A stretch of 64,000 nucleotides of DNA, from assembly GCF_016864015.1 (NCBI RefSeq), contig NZ_CP045067.1, forward strand, positions 3,048,001-3,112,000, given 5' to 3'. The translations under genes and the position numbers were made by a program. How positions within the stretch are numbered: the stretch's first letter is position 1; each line of letters starts with the position of its first letter. Shown here in pieces: positions 35,246 to 44,400 of the stretch. The notes under the pieces were generated by a model. The model saw only the letters and a list, made by a program, of their open reading frames with translations, did not search any database and had not been told where the DNA came from. This DNA comes from Lacinutrix sp. WUR7 (GTDB taxonomy: Bacteria > Bacteroidota > Bacteroidia > Flavobacteriales > Flavobacteriaceae).

Positions 35246-36532
35246 ATGAAAACAATTGAAAATCCTAGTAAGCAAGATTGGCAAGCTATTATAGAAAGAC
35301 CAACGCAAAAGGTTAGCGATATAGAGGCTACAGTTACTAAAATATTTACCGAAATATCTCAAGAAGGCGATAAGGTTATTGCAAAATACACCGAGAAATT
35401 TGATAATGTGGTACTAGATACTATGCAGGTTTCTGCTTTAGAAATTAAAGAAGCAGCTATTAAAGTGTCTGATAATTTAAAGGTAGCCATTGGTAAAGCA
35501 AAAGCAAATATTGAAAAATTTCATGCAGCTCAAAAAACCAATAAAGTAGAAGTAGAAACTACCAATGGTGTGCTTTGTTGGCAAGAAAAGCGTGCGATTC
35601 AAAAAATAGGATTATACATTCCTGGCGGAACAGCGCCTTTGTTTTCAACCGTTTTAATGTTAGCAGTTCCTGCCCAAATAGCAGGTTGTAAAGAAATTGT
35701 TTTATGTACACCTCCAAATAAAGAAGGTAAGATTGCAAATGAAATTTTATACGCAGCACAACTTTGTGGTGTTACTAAAATATGTAAAGTAGGAGGTATT
35801 CAAGCCATTGCTGGTTTAACTTTTGGAACTGAAAGTATTCCTAAAGTTTCTAAGATTTTCGGACCAGGAAATCAATACGTAACCGTTGCAAAACAATTGG
35901 CAACAAAGCATGGTATAGCAATTGATATGCCTGCAGGACCAAGTGAATTGTTAGTAATGGCAGATGCATCGGCAAATGCCGCTTATGTGGCTTCCGATTT
36001 GTTAAGTCAAGCAGAACATGGCGCAGATAGCCAAGTAATTTTAGTTTCGGATGCTAAAGATTTTATTTCAAATGTTTCCAATGAAATAGAAAAACAATTG
36101 CTAGAGTTACCAAGAAAAGAAATTGCTACCCAAGCATTACAAAATGCAAAAGCGATTTTAATTGAAAATGCAGATGAAGCATTAGATTTTGTTAATGAAT
36201 ATGCAGCAGAGCACCTTATTATTGCAACTAGAAATAACGATTTTTTCATCGATAATATTGCCAATGCAGGTTCTGTTTTTATAGGTAATTACACACCAGA
36301 AAGCGCAGGAGATTATGCTTCCGGAACCAACCATACTTTACCTACTAACGGATTTAGTAAAGCGTATTCCGGTGTGAATTTAGATAGCTTTTTAAAGAGT
36401 ATCACCTTTCAAAAAATTAGTGAAAAAGGATTGCTAAATATTGGAAACACCATCGAGTTAATGGCAGAAGCCGAAGGTTTACAAGCACATAAAAATGCAG
36501 TTTCTATCCGATTAAAAGATTTAAAAAAATAG
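35246..36532 (+). CDS. hisD: Histidinol dehydrogenase
   Basis: 428 residues. Typical segments are GLYIPGGTAPLFSTVLMLAVPA, KIFGPGNQYVTVAKQ, DMPAGPSELLV and the zinc-site region LLSQAEHGADSQ. The C-terminal YASGTNHTLPTNG is well kept. It oxidises L-histidinol to L-histidine in two NAD steps with Zn. 36 bases follow hisG. Confidence 0.96.
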   Translation: MKTIENPSKQDWQAIIERPTQKVSDIEATVTKIFTEISQEGDKVIAKYTEKFDNVVLDTMQVSALEIKEAAIKVSDNLKVAIGKAKANIEKFHAAQKTNKVEVETTNGVLCWQEKRAIQKIGLYIPGGTAPLFSTVLMLAVPAQIAGCKEIVLCTPPNKEGKIANEILYAAQLCGVTKICKVGGIQAIAGLTFGTESIPKVSKIFGPGNQYVTVAKQLATKHGIAIDMPAGPSELLVMADASANAAYVASDLLSQAEHGADSQVILVSDAKDFISNVSNEIEKQLLELPRKEIATQALQNAKAILIENADEALDFVNEYAAEHLIIATRNNDFFIDNIANAGSVFIGNYTPESAGDYASGTNHTLPTNGFSKAYSGVNLDSFLKSITFQKISEKGLLNIGNTIELMAEAEGLQAHKNAVSIRLKDLKK

Positions 36533-36572
36533 TATCGTCATGCAGCGCGAAGCGAAGAATCGACTAAGAATA
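36533..36572. repeat. Short intergenic repeat between hisD and hisC
   Basis: The 45-base gap contains CGTCATGCAGCGCGAAGCGA followed by AGAATCGAC, GC-rich for this genome. It resembles the CGTCAT...AATC class of dispersed extragenic repeats common in Bacteroidota. Confidence 0.45.
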
Positions 36573-36577
36573 AAGAA

Positions 36578-37615
36578 ATGAAAAATAGTTTGAATATAAA
36601 TAACCTGGTTAGGGAAAACATAAAAGCATTAAAAGCCTATTCGTCTGCAAGAGATGAATTTAAAGGTACTGCAGATGTGTTTTTAGATGCAAACGAGAAT
36701 CCGTTTGGAGACTTAAATAGGTATCCAGACCCGCAACAAAAAGAGATTAAGCAAAAGTTGTCTACCATCAAAAAGGTAGAAGAAAATCAAATTTTTGTTG
36801 GTAATGGTAGTGACGAAGTTATTGATCTAGCGTTTCGTATTTTCTGTGAACCAGGAAAAGATAAGGTATTAACCTTTTCGCCAACGTACGGAATGTACGA
36901 TGTGTCTGCAAATATTAATAATATCGAAGTTATAGAACAACCGCTAATTAACGATTTTCAAATTAGCCTTAATCAATTACAACCGTATTTAGATTTTGAA
37001 GAGCTGAAAATTATTTTTATTTGCTCTCCTAATAATCCAACAGGAAATAGTATTAATCCAGAGGATATAGAATATATTTTAGAAAATTTCAACGGTATAG
37101 TAATTGTTGATGAAGCCTATATCGATTTTAGTTCGCAAGCATCCTTCATTAAAAACATAGACAAATACAATAATCTAATTGTTAGTCAGACCTTTAGTAA
37201 AGCTTGGGGTTTAGCAGGTGTTAGAGTAGGAGTTGCCTATGCAAATGAAGCTATTATTAAACTTTATAATCGTGTAAAACCACCTTATAATGTGAGTACT
37301 TTAAATCAAGATGCAGTTTTAAAAAGCTTAAATAATGTAGAGGAAGTTCATCAAAATATTGATACCATTCTTTTAGAAAGAACAAAGTTAAAAGACGCCT
37401 TAAGTGCGCTTTCTATTGTGAAAAAAGTATATCCTACAGATGCCAATTTTTTGTTGGTAGAAGTGGATAATGCTAATAAAACGTATCAATATTTAATAGA
37501 AAAAAAAGTAATTATTAGAAATAGAAATACACAAGTCGAAAATTGTATTCGTATTACCGTTGGTACGAAGGAAGAGAATGAGAAGTTAATTAGCGCATTA
37601 AAGGATATTAATTAA
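36578..37615 (+). CDS. hisC: Histidinol-phosphate aminotransferase
   Basis: 345 residues, fold-type I PLP enzyme. The segment [33 protein letters not shown] and CSPNNPTGN bind substrate and cofactor; VDEAYIDFS precedes the PLP lysine in [16 protein letters not shown]. It transfers the amino group to imidazole-acetol phosphate. Confidence 0.96.
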   Translation: MKNSLNINNLVRENIKALKAYSSARDEFKGTADVFLDANENPFGDLNRYPDPQQKEIKQKLSTIKKVEENQIFVGNGSDEVIDLAFRIFCEPGKDKVLTFSPTYGMYDVSANINNIEVIEQPLINDFQISLNQLQPYLDFEELKIIFICSPNNPTGNSINPEDIEYILENFNGIVIVDEAYIDFSSQASFIKNIDKYNNLIVSQTFSKAWGLAGVRVGVAYANEAIIKLYNRVKPPYNVSTLNQDAVLKSLNNVEEVHQNIDTILLERTKLKDALSALSIVKKVYPTDANFLLVEVDNANKTYQYLIEKKVIIRNRNTQVENCIRITVGTKEENEKLISALKDIN

Positions 37616-37622
37616 AAGATTA

Positions 37623-37634
37623 CCGCTTTCGCGG
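37623..37634 (+). repeat. Start-proximal stem-loop CCGC-TTTC-GCGG before hisB
   Basis: A perfect 4-base GC stem with TTTC loop, ending 9 bases before the hisB ATG and followed by AAACT. It shares its plan with the hairpins before efp and hisA. Confidence 0.45.
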
Positions 37635-37643
37635 AAACTAAAG

Positions 37644-38783
37644 ATGAAAAAAGTATTATTTATAGATAGAGACGGAACATTGGTATTAGAACCACCAGTA
37701 GATTATCAATTAGATAGTTTAGAGAAGTTAGAATTCTACCCAAAAGTATTTCAATATATGGCTAAAATAGCTTCAGAATTGGATTATGAATTGGTTATGG
37801 TAACCAATCAAGACGGATTAGGGACAGATTCTTTTCCAGAAGATACCTTTTGGCCTGCGCAAAACAAAGTAATAACTGCTTTTGAAAAGGAAGGTGTGCT
37901 TTTTTCTGAAATATGTATCGATAGAACTTTTTCACATGAAAATGCCGAAACTCGTAAGCCAAGAACGGGTTTACTAACCAAATATTTGGATAAAGAAAAT
38001 TATGATTTAGAAAAATCTTTTGTGTTAGGAGACCGAATTACAGATATGGAATTGGCTAAAAACCTAGGTGCTAAAGGTATTTATTTGTCCGAAAATCCGA
38101 AATTAGGAGCAGATGAAATAGAAAGTTCCAAACAAGACATTTTAGATGCTATCGCTTTAACAAGTACCGATTGGAAAGAAATATATGAGTTTCTAAAATT
38201 GGAAGATCGTGTTCAAGAGATTACTAGAAATACAAACGAAACTAAAATTTACATTAAGCTAAATTTAGATGGCTCTGGTAAAAACGATATCGATACTGGT
38301 TTATCCTTTTTCGATCATATGTTAGATCAAATTGGTCGGCATGGCGCAATGGATTTAACTATTAAAGTGGATGGTGATTTAAATGTAGATGAACACCATA
38401 CTATTGAAGATACTATGATTGCTTTGGGTGAATTATTTAATAAAGCATTAGGTAATAAATTGGGAATAGAACGTTATGGTTTTTGTTTGCCAATGGACGA
38501 CTGTTTAGCACAGGTTGCTGTTGACTTTGGAGGTAGAAACTGGTTAGAATGGGAAGCAGATTTTAAACGTGAAAAAATAGGAGATATGCCAACCGAGATG
38601 TTTTTCCACTTGTTTAAATCGTTTACAGACGGTGCTAAATGTAACTTAAATATTAAAGCGGAAGGAACCAACGAACACCATAAAATTGAAGGTATTTTTA
38701 AAGCATTTGCGAAAGCGATGAAAATGGCAGTAAAACGCGATTCTAATAAAATGTTTTTACCATCTACAAAAGGAATGTTGTAA
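37644..38783 (+). CDS. hisB: Bifunctional histidinol-phosphatase / imidazoleglycerol-phosphate dehydratase
   Basis: 379 residues. Residues 1-165 are a HAD phosphatase with DRDGTL at 8-13 and [12 protein letters not shown]. Residues 190-379 are IGP dehydratase with the metal-site repeats DEHHTIEDT and [17 protein letters not shown]. The fused form does steps 6 and 8 of histidine synthesis. Confidence 0.96.
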   Translation: MKKVLFIDRDGTLVLEPPVDYQLDSLEKLEFYPKVFQYMAKIASELDYELVMVTNQDGLGTDSFPEDTFWPAQNKVITAFEKEGVLFSEICIDRTFSHENAETRKPRTGLLTKYLDKENYDLEKSFVLGDRITDMELAKNLGAKGIYLSENPKLGADEIESSKQDILDAIALTSTDWKEIYEFLKLEDRVQEITRNTNETKIYIKLNLDGSGKNDIDTGLSFFDHMLDQIGRHGAMDLTIKVDGDLNVDEHHTIEDTMIALGELFNKALGNKLGIERYGFCLPMDDCLAQVAVDFGGRNWLEWEADFKREKIGDMPTEMFFHLFKSFTDGAKCNLNIKAEGTNEHHKIEGIFKAFAKAMKMAVKRDSNKMFLPSTKGML

Positions 38784-38790
38784 AATAACT

Positions 38791-38838
38791 TTTAGCCTTT
38801 AGATGTTAGCTATTCACTAACTTCTAAAAGCCGAAAGC
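38791..38838. repeat. Stem-loop in the hisB-hisH gap
   Basis: TTTTAG and GTTAG on the left face CTAAC and CTAAAA on the right around CTATTCA. The element fills most of the 67-base gap and has no T run for termination. Likely a short dispersed repeat. Confidence 0.4.
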
Positions 38839-38850
38839 AAAAGCCAAATA

Positions 38851-39432
38851 ATGAAAATAGTTATTATAGATTACGGAGCAGGAAATATCAAAAGCATTCA
38901 GTTTGCTTTTAACCGATTGGGATTTGATGCGGTTCTATCGAATAATCCAGAAGAGATAAAAGCTGCAGATAAAATCATTTTTCCAGGAGTAGGAGAAGCG
39001 AGTAGTGCCATGAAAATGCTTGAAGAAAGTAAGTTAGATGTATTAATTCCGACATTAAAACAACCTGTTTTAGGAATTTGTTTAGGCATGCAATTACTTT
39101 GTAAATCCACTGAAGAAGGAAACACAAAAGGATTAGGGGTTTTTGATGTAGATGTAAAACGTTTTAATTCTAGTGTAAAAGTGCCACAAATGGGTTGGAA
39201 TACGATACGTAATTTAAAATCTGATTTGTTTAAAAACATAAATGATAAAAGCTATATGTATCTTGTACATAGTTTTTATGCAGAAAATTGTAAAGAAAGT
39301 ATTGCAACAACAGACTATGATGTAGTATATGCTTCCGCATTACAAAAAGATAATTTTTATGGTGTGCAATTTCACCCAGAAAAAAGTAGTGATGCAGGAG
39401 AACAATTATTAAAGAATTTTATAGCACTTTAA
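38851..39432 (+). CDS. hisH: Imidazole glycerol phosphate synthase subunit HisH
   Basis: 193 residues, class I glutamine amidotransferase. Nucleophile Cys77 lies in [10 protein letters not shown], and the His/Glu pair is in [11 protein letters not shown]. It supplies ammonia to HisF. The start [12 protein letters not shown] is canonical. Confidence 0.96.
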   Translation: MKIVIIDYGAGNIKSIQFAFNRLGFDAVLSNNPEEIKAADKIIFPGVGEASSAMKMLEESKLDVLIPTLKQPVLGICLGMQLLCKSTEEGNTKGLGVFDVDVKRFNSSVKVPQMGWNTIRNLKSDLFKNINDKSYMYLVHSFYAENCKESIATTDYDVVYASALQKDNFYGVQFHPEKSSDAGEQLLKNFIAL

Positions 39433-39491
39433 TGTGTTTTATCCTGTTAGGTTTAAAAACCGGACAGGTATTTATATTAATTAAAAAGAGA

Positions 39492-39509
39492 TTTCCACTT
39501 TTGTGGAAA
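39492..39509 (+). repeat. Start-proximal stem-loop before hisA
   Basis: TTTCCAC-TTTT-GTGGAAA, seven perfect pairs, ending six bases before the hisA ATG at 39516. A hairpin this close to the start could limit ribosome access; it shares its plan with those before efp and hisB. Confidence 0.5.
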
Positions 39510-39515
39510 ATGCAT

Positions 39516-40244
39516 ATGAGAATAATACCAGCAATAGATATTATAGACGGAAAATGTGTTCGACTTACTAAAGGCGATTACAACACCAAAAAAATATACA
39601 ATGAAAACCCTTTAGAGGTTGCCAAACAGTTTGAAGCAGCAGGAATTCAATATTTACATTTAGTAGATTTGGATGGCGCAAAAGCGAAACACATTGTAAA
39701 CTATAAAGTATTAGAGCAAATAGCTTCTAAAACCAAATTAAAAATTGATTTTGGAGGTGGATTAAAAACAGATGAGGATTTACATATTGCTTTCAATTCT
39801 GGCGCAAAACAAATTACTGGCGGCAGTATTGCTGTGCAAGACACGAATACTTTTGACAACTGGATTTCTAAATATGGAGCACAAAAAATAATACTTGGTG
39901 CAGATTGTAGAAATGAAAAAATAGCCATTAGTGGCTGGATGGAAGAAAGCAATTTAGAAGTGATTCCTTTTATTCAAGGCTACCAGAAAAAGAACATTCA
40001 ATATGTTATTTGTACAGATATTGCCAAAGATGGTATGCTAGAAGGTCCTTCTATAGAACTGTATAAAAAGATGCTTGAAAGCTGTTCTGCTAATAATCAA
40101 ACTATTAAACTAATAGCATCAGGTGGTGTTACTACTATTGATGATATTAACTTGTTAGAAAAAATAGGGTGTGAGGCAGTTATAATTGGTAAAGCTTTAT
40201 ACGAAGGAAATATACGTTTAACCGATTTAGAAACGATCTACTAA
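39516..40244 (+). CDS. hisA: Phosphoribosylformimino-5-aminoimidazole carboxamide ribotide isomerase
   Basis: 242 residues from the ATG at 39516 ([17 protein letters not shown]), the canonical start; the frame is open back to 39432 but those 28 residues match nothing in the family. It is a TIM barrel with Asp8 as first catalytic acid and [12 protein letters not shown] in the second half. It isomerises ProFAR to PRFAR. Confidence 0.95.
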   Translation: MRIIPAIDIIDGKCVRLTKGDYNTKKIYNENPLEVAKQFEAAGIQYLHLVDLDGAKAKHIVNYKVLEQIASKTKLKIDFGGGLKTDEDLHIAFNSGAKQITGGSIAVQDTNTFDNWISKYGAQKIILGADCRNEKIAISGWMEESNLEVIPFIQGYQKKNIQYVICTDIAKDGMLEGPSIELYKKMLESCSANNQTIKLIASGGVTTIDDINLLEKIGCEAVIIGKALYEGNIRLTDLETIY

Positions 40245-40245
40245 A

Positions 40246-41001
40246 ATGCTAGCAAAAAGAATCATTCCTTGTTTGGATATTAAAAACGGACGTACCGTAA
40301 AAGGTATTAATTTTGTTGGTTTACGAGATGCCGGAGATCCTGTTTTGCTTGCTAAAAAGTATGCGCTTCTTGGTGCAGATGAGTTGGTTTTATTAGACAT
40401 TTCAGCAACATTAGAAGGTAGAAAAACGATGCTTGATTTGGTGCTAAAAGTAGCTGAACAAGTGAATATTCCGTTTACCGTTGGAGGTGGAATTTCTTCT
40501 ATTGAAGATGTAGATGCACTTTTAAAATCTGGAGCAGATAAGGTTTCTATAAATTCTTCGGCAATTAAACGTCCAGAATTAATAAATGAATTGGCAAACA
40601 AATTCGGAAACCAATGTATTACCGTTGCAATTGATGCAAAACAGGTAGATGGAAATTGGATTGTGCATGTTGCTGGGGGAAGTATTCCTACGGAATTAGA
40701 TTTATTTTCTTGGGCTAAAGAAGCGGAAGATCGTGGCGCCGGAGAAATACTTTTTACATCCATGAATAATGATGGAACTAAAAATGGCTTTGCTAACGAA
40801 GCATTGGCTACACTTTCTACAGAACTAAATATTCCTATAATCGCTTCTGGTGGCGCTGGAAATATGGCGCATTTTGTAGATGCTTTTCATATTGGAAAAG
40901 CAGATGCGGCTTTAGCAGCTAGTGTTTTTCATTTTTCTGAAATTGAAATAAAAGATTTAAAACAAGAATTAAAGAATAATAACATAGAAGTAAGATTATA
41001 A
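40246..41001 (+). CDS. hisF: Imidazole glycerol phosphate synthase subunit HisF
   Basis: 251 residues, TIM barrel. The start [20 protein letters not shown] contains Asp11; the second catalytic Asp is in [12 protein letters not shown]. Phosphate loops VGGGISS and ASGGAGN are intact. With HisH it forms IGP and AICAR. One base separates it from hisA. Confidence 0.97.
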   Translation: MLAKRIIPCLDIKNGRTVKGINFVGLRDAGDPVLLAKKYALLGADELVLLDISATLEGRKTMLDLVLKVAEQVNIPFTVGGGISSIEDVDALLKSGADKVSINSSAIKRPELINELANKFGNQCITVAIDAKQVDGNWIVHVAGGSIPTELDLFSWAKEAEDRGAGEILFTSMNNDGTKNGFANEALATLSTELNIPIIASGGAGNMAHFVDAFHIGKADAALAASVFHFSEIEIKDLKQELKNNNIEVRL

Positions 41002-41014
41002 ACTTGCTGTTACT

Positions 41015-41068
41015 TCGAGCGTAGTCGGGAGGTTTTGAGTAAAACATTAAGGTCTCGACTGCGCTCGA
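41015..41068. repeat. GC-rich intergenic inverted repeat (TCGAGCG...CGCTCGA)
   Basis: TCGAGCGTAGTCGGGA at 41015-41030 is an inverse complement, with two mismatches, of TCTCGACTGCGCTCGA at 41053-41068. Its base composition stands out strongly from the surrounding AT-rich DNA. This sequence type is a familiar dispersed extragenic repeat in Flavobacteriaceae. It fills the hisF-hisIE gap. Confidence 0.65.
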
Positions 41069-41086
41069 CCAGACAAAAATTGAATT

Positions 41087-41686
41087 ATGAATATAGATTT
41101 CAATAAAAATAACGACGGATTAGTACCTGCAATCATTCAAGATGCAACCACCAATAAAGTATTGATGTTAGGGTATATGAATGCGGAAGCCTTCAGTAAA
41201 ACAAAAGATACAAAAAAGGTTACTTTTTTTAGCAGAACAAAAAAACGACTTTGGACCAAAGGAGAAGAAAGTGGTAATTTTCTAAACCTAGTAGATTATA
41301 AATTAGATTGTGATAATGACACTTTACTAATTCAAGTAAACCCAGTTGGACCAACCTGTCATAAAGGAACAGATACCTGTTGGAGTGAAGAGAATAAAGA
41401 AAGCTACGGTTTTATTTCTAAATTAGAAAACACTATTGAAAGCAGAGTGCAAGCTGGAGATTCTGAAAAATCGTATGTAGCTTCCTTATTTGCTTCAGGT
41501 ATTAATAAAGTGGCTCAAAAAGTAGGAGAGGAAGCTGTAGAAGTGGTTATTGAAGCTATGGATAACAACGACGATTTATTTTTAAGTGAAAGTGCCGATT
41601 TACTATTTCATTATTTAATGTTGCTGCAAGCGAAAGGTTATAAATTAGAAGATGTAGTTTCGGTTTTAAAAACTAGAGAAAAATAA
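41087..41686 (+). CDS. hisIE: Bifunctional phosphoribosyl-AMP cyclohydrolase / phosphoribosyl-ATP pyrophosphatase
   Basis: 199 residues. HisI part (1-105): VLMLGYMNAEAF, FFSRTKKRLWTKGEESGN and the metal/Cys segment GPTCHKGTDTCW. HisE part (110-199): SYVASLFASGINKVAQKVGEEAVEVVIEA. Steps 2 and 3 of the pathway; last gene of the operon. No strong terminator is visible downstream. Confidence 0.96.
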   Translation: MNIDFNKNNDGLVPAIIQDATTNKVLMLGYMNAEAFSKTKDTKKVTFFSRTKKRLWTKGEESGNFLNLVDYKLDCDNDTLLIQVNPVGPTCHKGTDTCWSEENKESYGFISKLENTIESRVQAGDSEKSYVASLFASGINKVAQKVGEEAVEVVIEAMDNNDDLFLSESADLLFHYLMLLQAKGYKLEDVVSVLKTREK

Positions 41687-41807
41687 TTCCATTAAAAAAG
41701 CCTCTGCTTTAAAGATTGGTGCGTTTCTATAAATATCATATCCTTTATAAAATTTTGTTAGATGTAATAAAATAGGTTACTTGCCGGCTTAAAGAGATTC
41801 TTAAAAT

Positions 41808-42590
41808 ATGTTTAACAAACGTTACTATTATCTAGTCAAAGTACAATATCTAGGCTATCGTTTTCATGGTTGGCAAAAACAGCCAAAATTGAAAACAGTG
41901 CATTTAATGATTGACAGAACTTTTAATTACATTTTAGAAGGCAAGCGTTTTAAAACCTTAGCTTCTGGTAGAACAGATGCTATGGTGTCTGCTAATGCTT
42001 CGGCTTTTGAGCTTTTTTTATATGAACCTATTGAAGATCAAGAAGCTTTTCTAGCACTCTTTAACCATAACTTACCTCAAGATATTCGCGCATTATCTAT
42101 AGAAGAAGTTGATGCGGAATTCAATATTATTCAGCATTCTAAAACAAAAGAATATTTATACCTTTTTACATACGGAGAAAAATGCCATCCTTTTTGTGCG
42201 CCAATTTTAACTACTATTTTAGAGGATTTAGATATTGCAGCAATGGAAGAAGGAGCAACCCTATTTCAGGGCACGCATAACTTTAAAACCTACTGTTATA
42301 AAGCGACAAACGAAGGTTTATACACTAGAGAAGTTAGTACTTGTGAGTTGGTTGAGAATACCGTTTTTAGTGCGAATTTCTTCCCAGAAAAAACATACAT
42401 GCTTCGTGTAAAAGGAAAAGGATTTGGTAGAAATCAAATTAGATTAATGATGGGAGCACTTATAAAATTAGGAAGAGGAGAAATTACTTTAGATTATATT
42501 AGGGCAACATTACTACCAGAAAGTACAGAAGTGATGGACTATATTGCTCCAGCTTCGGGATTAGTATTAAATAACATAGAATTTGAATAA
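41808..42590 (+). CDS. TruA-like pseudouridine synthase with altered active-site motif
   Basis: 260 residues of the TruA family. The catalytic Asp is in ASGRTDAMVSA (Asp57), where canonical TruA has GAGRTDxGVHA; the Gly after Asp-x is Met and the His is Ser. The C-terminal GFGRNQIRLMMGALIKLGRGE (the RxQxR-type element) is recognisable. TruA modifies U38-40 of tRNA; this diverged copy may have another substrate. A canonical truA elsewhere in the genome is expected. Confidence 0.82.
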   Translation: MFNKRYYYLVKVQYLGYRFHGWQKQPKLKTVHLMIDRTFNYILEGKRFKTLASGRTDAMVSANASAFELFLYEPIEDQEAFLALFNHNLPQDIRALSIEEVDAEFNIIQHSKTKEYLYLFTYGEKCHPFCAPILTTILEDLDIAAMEEGATLFQGTHNFKTYCYKATNEGLYTREVSTCELVENTVFSANFFPEKTYMLRVKGKGFGRNQIRLMMGALIKLGRGEITLDYIRATLLPESTEVMDYIAPASGLVLNNIEFE

Positions 42591-42622
42591 ACTTTAGTAT
42601 TTTTATAGTAATTAAAAACTAC

Positions 42623-43708
42623 ATGGCTCAAAAAAACCGCAAAACAACTAAGCGTAAAAAAACGTATAAAACGGTAAATTCAGTTCCTGGAACTGTTTCT
42701 TACGTAGGTGAAAAACAATCTATTGAAACTAAAATTGATATTGTAAATTATAATAAAGATGCTTGTGACTTTAGAATTTCTAATAATGTAGAAGATGCTT
42801 TTCATTTTAAAGGGCAGGAACATGTTACTTGGATTAATATTAATGGTTTAAACAATACTGCCGAAATTGAAAAATTAGGTCAGCATTATAATCTACATCC
42901 TTTAGTTCTTGAAGATATTGTGACTACAAACCAAAGAGCTAAATTAGAAGAGTATGAAGGTTACCTTTTTATTGTTTTTAAAATGCTACACTTTAAAACC
43001 GAAGATGAAATAGTTTACGAGCACATGAGTATGGTTATTGGAGAAAACTATGTACTTACTTTTCAAGAAGCAGATGGTGATGTGTTTGATGATTTAAGAG
43101 ATAGAATTAGAAATGCCAAAGGAAGAGTACGAAATGCCAAAGCTGATTATTTAATGTACACCATTTTAGATGCTGTGGTAGATAATTACTTTACGGTTAT
43201 TGAAGCCGAAGGGGATAAGATTGAAGATTTAGAAGAAACCCTTTTTATTCAAGAATCTAGCTCTAATACAACCACTACAAGCATTCAAAACCAAAAGCGT
43301 GAAATACTAAAAATACGAAGAACCGTTTTTCCGTTTCGTGAAGTAGTAAACAAATTGGAAAAATCGGAAATCGATTTTATAGAAGATAAAACCAAAAACT
43401 ATCTTCGTAATTTATATGATCACATGATACAAGTAAACGAAAGTATCGACTTGTATCGTGAAATGATTTGGGGACTTATGGATCTCTACATGACCAACAT
43501 TAGTAATAAGATGAACGAGGTCATGAAAGTGCTAACTATTATAGCAACTATATTTATTCCGCTAACATTTATTGCAGGAATTTATGGCATGAATTTTACC
43601 AATATGCCAGAGCTTTCTAATCCGTATGGCTATTATATAGTTTGGGCAGTAATGATTGTTATACTCATAATTATGTTAATTTATTTTAGAAAAAAGAAGT
43701 GGCTTTAA
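42623..43708 (+). CDS. corA: Magnesium/cobalt transporter CorA
   Basis: 361 residues. A long cytoplasmic alpha/beta and helical domain is followed by two C-terminal membrane helices; the first ends in IYGMNFTNMPEL with the signature GMN. The extreme C-terminus is basic (RKKKWL). It imports Mg2+ as a pentamer. The first 30 residues are Lys-rich and family-untypical. Confidence 0.93.
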   Translation: MAQKNRKTTKRKKTYKTVNSVPGTVSYVGEKQSIETKIDIVNYNKDACDFRISNNVEDAFHFKGQEHVTWININGLNNTAEIEKLGQHYNLHPLVLEDIVTTNQRAKLEEYEGYLFIVFKMLHFKTEDEIVYEHMSMVIGENYVLTFQEADGDVFDDLRDRIRNAKGRVRNAKADYLMYTILDAVVDNYFTVIEAEGDKIEDLEETLFIQESSSNTTTTSIQNQKREILKIRRTVFPFREVVNKLEKSEIDFIEDKTKNYLRNLYDHMIQVNESIDLYREMIWGLMDLYMTNISNKMNEVMKVLTIIATIFIPLTFIAGIYGMNFTNMPELSNPYGYYIVWAVMIVILIIMLIYFRKKKWL

Positions 43709-43758
43709 CATAATTTATGTTAAAAAAATCTTAAAACAGTTAAAACCTGTTAAAGGAC

Positions 43759-43788
43759 TTGACAAAAGTGAGATTTCGCATAGTTTAT
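43759..43788 (+). promoter_or_regulatory. Candidate promoter for dps
   Basis: TTGACA at 43759-43764, then TAGTTTAT at 43781-43788 with 19 bases between TTG and the -7-like box, about 50 bases before the dps ATG. The -7 box matches TANNTTTG at 6 of 8 positions. Confidence 0.35.
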
Positions 43789-43840
43789 ATAGTGTTCGAA
43801 CAAAACAAACTGTTTAAAACATTAAAATCAAAATATAATT

Positions 43841-44341
43841 ATGAGTTATTTGAATATGCAAGATGAGAAATTATTACCTGTAGTTGTAGAACTAAATACA
43901 CTACTTGCAGATTACCACATTTATTACCAAAAACTAAGAAATTTTCACTGGAATATTTTAGGAGAAAACTTCTTTGATCTTCACAATAAATTTGAAGAAC
44001 TATACAAAGATGCACAACTAAAGATTGATGAAATAGCAGAACGTATTCTTACGTTAAGATTTCATCCAATGAGTAAATACAGCAATTATTTGAAAATTTC
44101 AGCTGTTGAAGAAGCTAAATCCTTAAAATCGGATACCTATATGGTTTCCGAAATTATTAAAGATCATAAAATAATACTAGCGCAAATGTCTAAAGTTATT
44201 CATAAAGCAGAAGAAGCTTCAGACGAAGGTACCATAGATCTTATTGGTGCTTACATACGAGATTTAGAAAAAGCAAGCTGGATGTTAGATGCTTGGACCA
44301 AAAAGACTTCCGATAAGTTACAGAGTGTTACCGTTGATTAA
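43841..44341 (+). CDS. dps: Dps family DNA-protecting ferritin
   Basis: 166 residues, four-helix ferritin fold. The ferroxidase-site residues of Dps are visible in KLRNFHWNILGENFFDLHNKFEELYKDAQLKIDEIAERI (given here as positions 31-69 in outline: His near 36, then Asp/His and Asp/Glu pairs). It oxidises and stores iron using H2O2 and shields DNA in stress or starvation. Confidence 0.93.
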   Translation: MSYLNMQDEKLLPVVVELNTLLADYHIYYQKLRNFHWNILGENFFDLHNKFEELYKDAQLKIDEIAERILTLRFHPMSKYSNYLKISAVEEAKSLKSDTYMVSEIIKDHKIILAQMSKVIHKAEEASDEGTIDLIGAYIRDLEKASWMLDAWTKKTSDKLQSVTVD

Positions 44342-44400
44342 GTTTTTAGTAGTTACTAAAACAAAATCAATGTATAGAAACACTTAAAACTTATTGAAAA

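Noticed and set aside
39432-39515. N-terminal extension of hisA from the earlier ATG at 39432
   Set aside because: The 28 extra residues match nothing in HisA and the hairpin at 39492-39509 fits an untranslated gap.
40227-40763. Long open frame on the minus strand (178 codons) opposite hisF
   Set aside because: It is the antisense shadow of a fully conserved HisF; its own translation is Ser/Pro-rich without any domain.
43790-43800. GTTCGAA, resembling a tRNA T-loop, upstream of dps
   Set aside because: No acceptor, D or anticodon arm around it; it lies between a promoter-like element and the dps start.
44344-44362. TTTTAGTA-GT-TACTAAAA inverted repeat after dps
   Set aside because: Stem is almost pure AT with no following T run and no repeat elsewhere in the window; too weak to call a terminator or operator.
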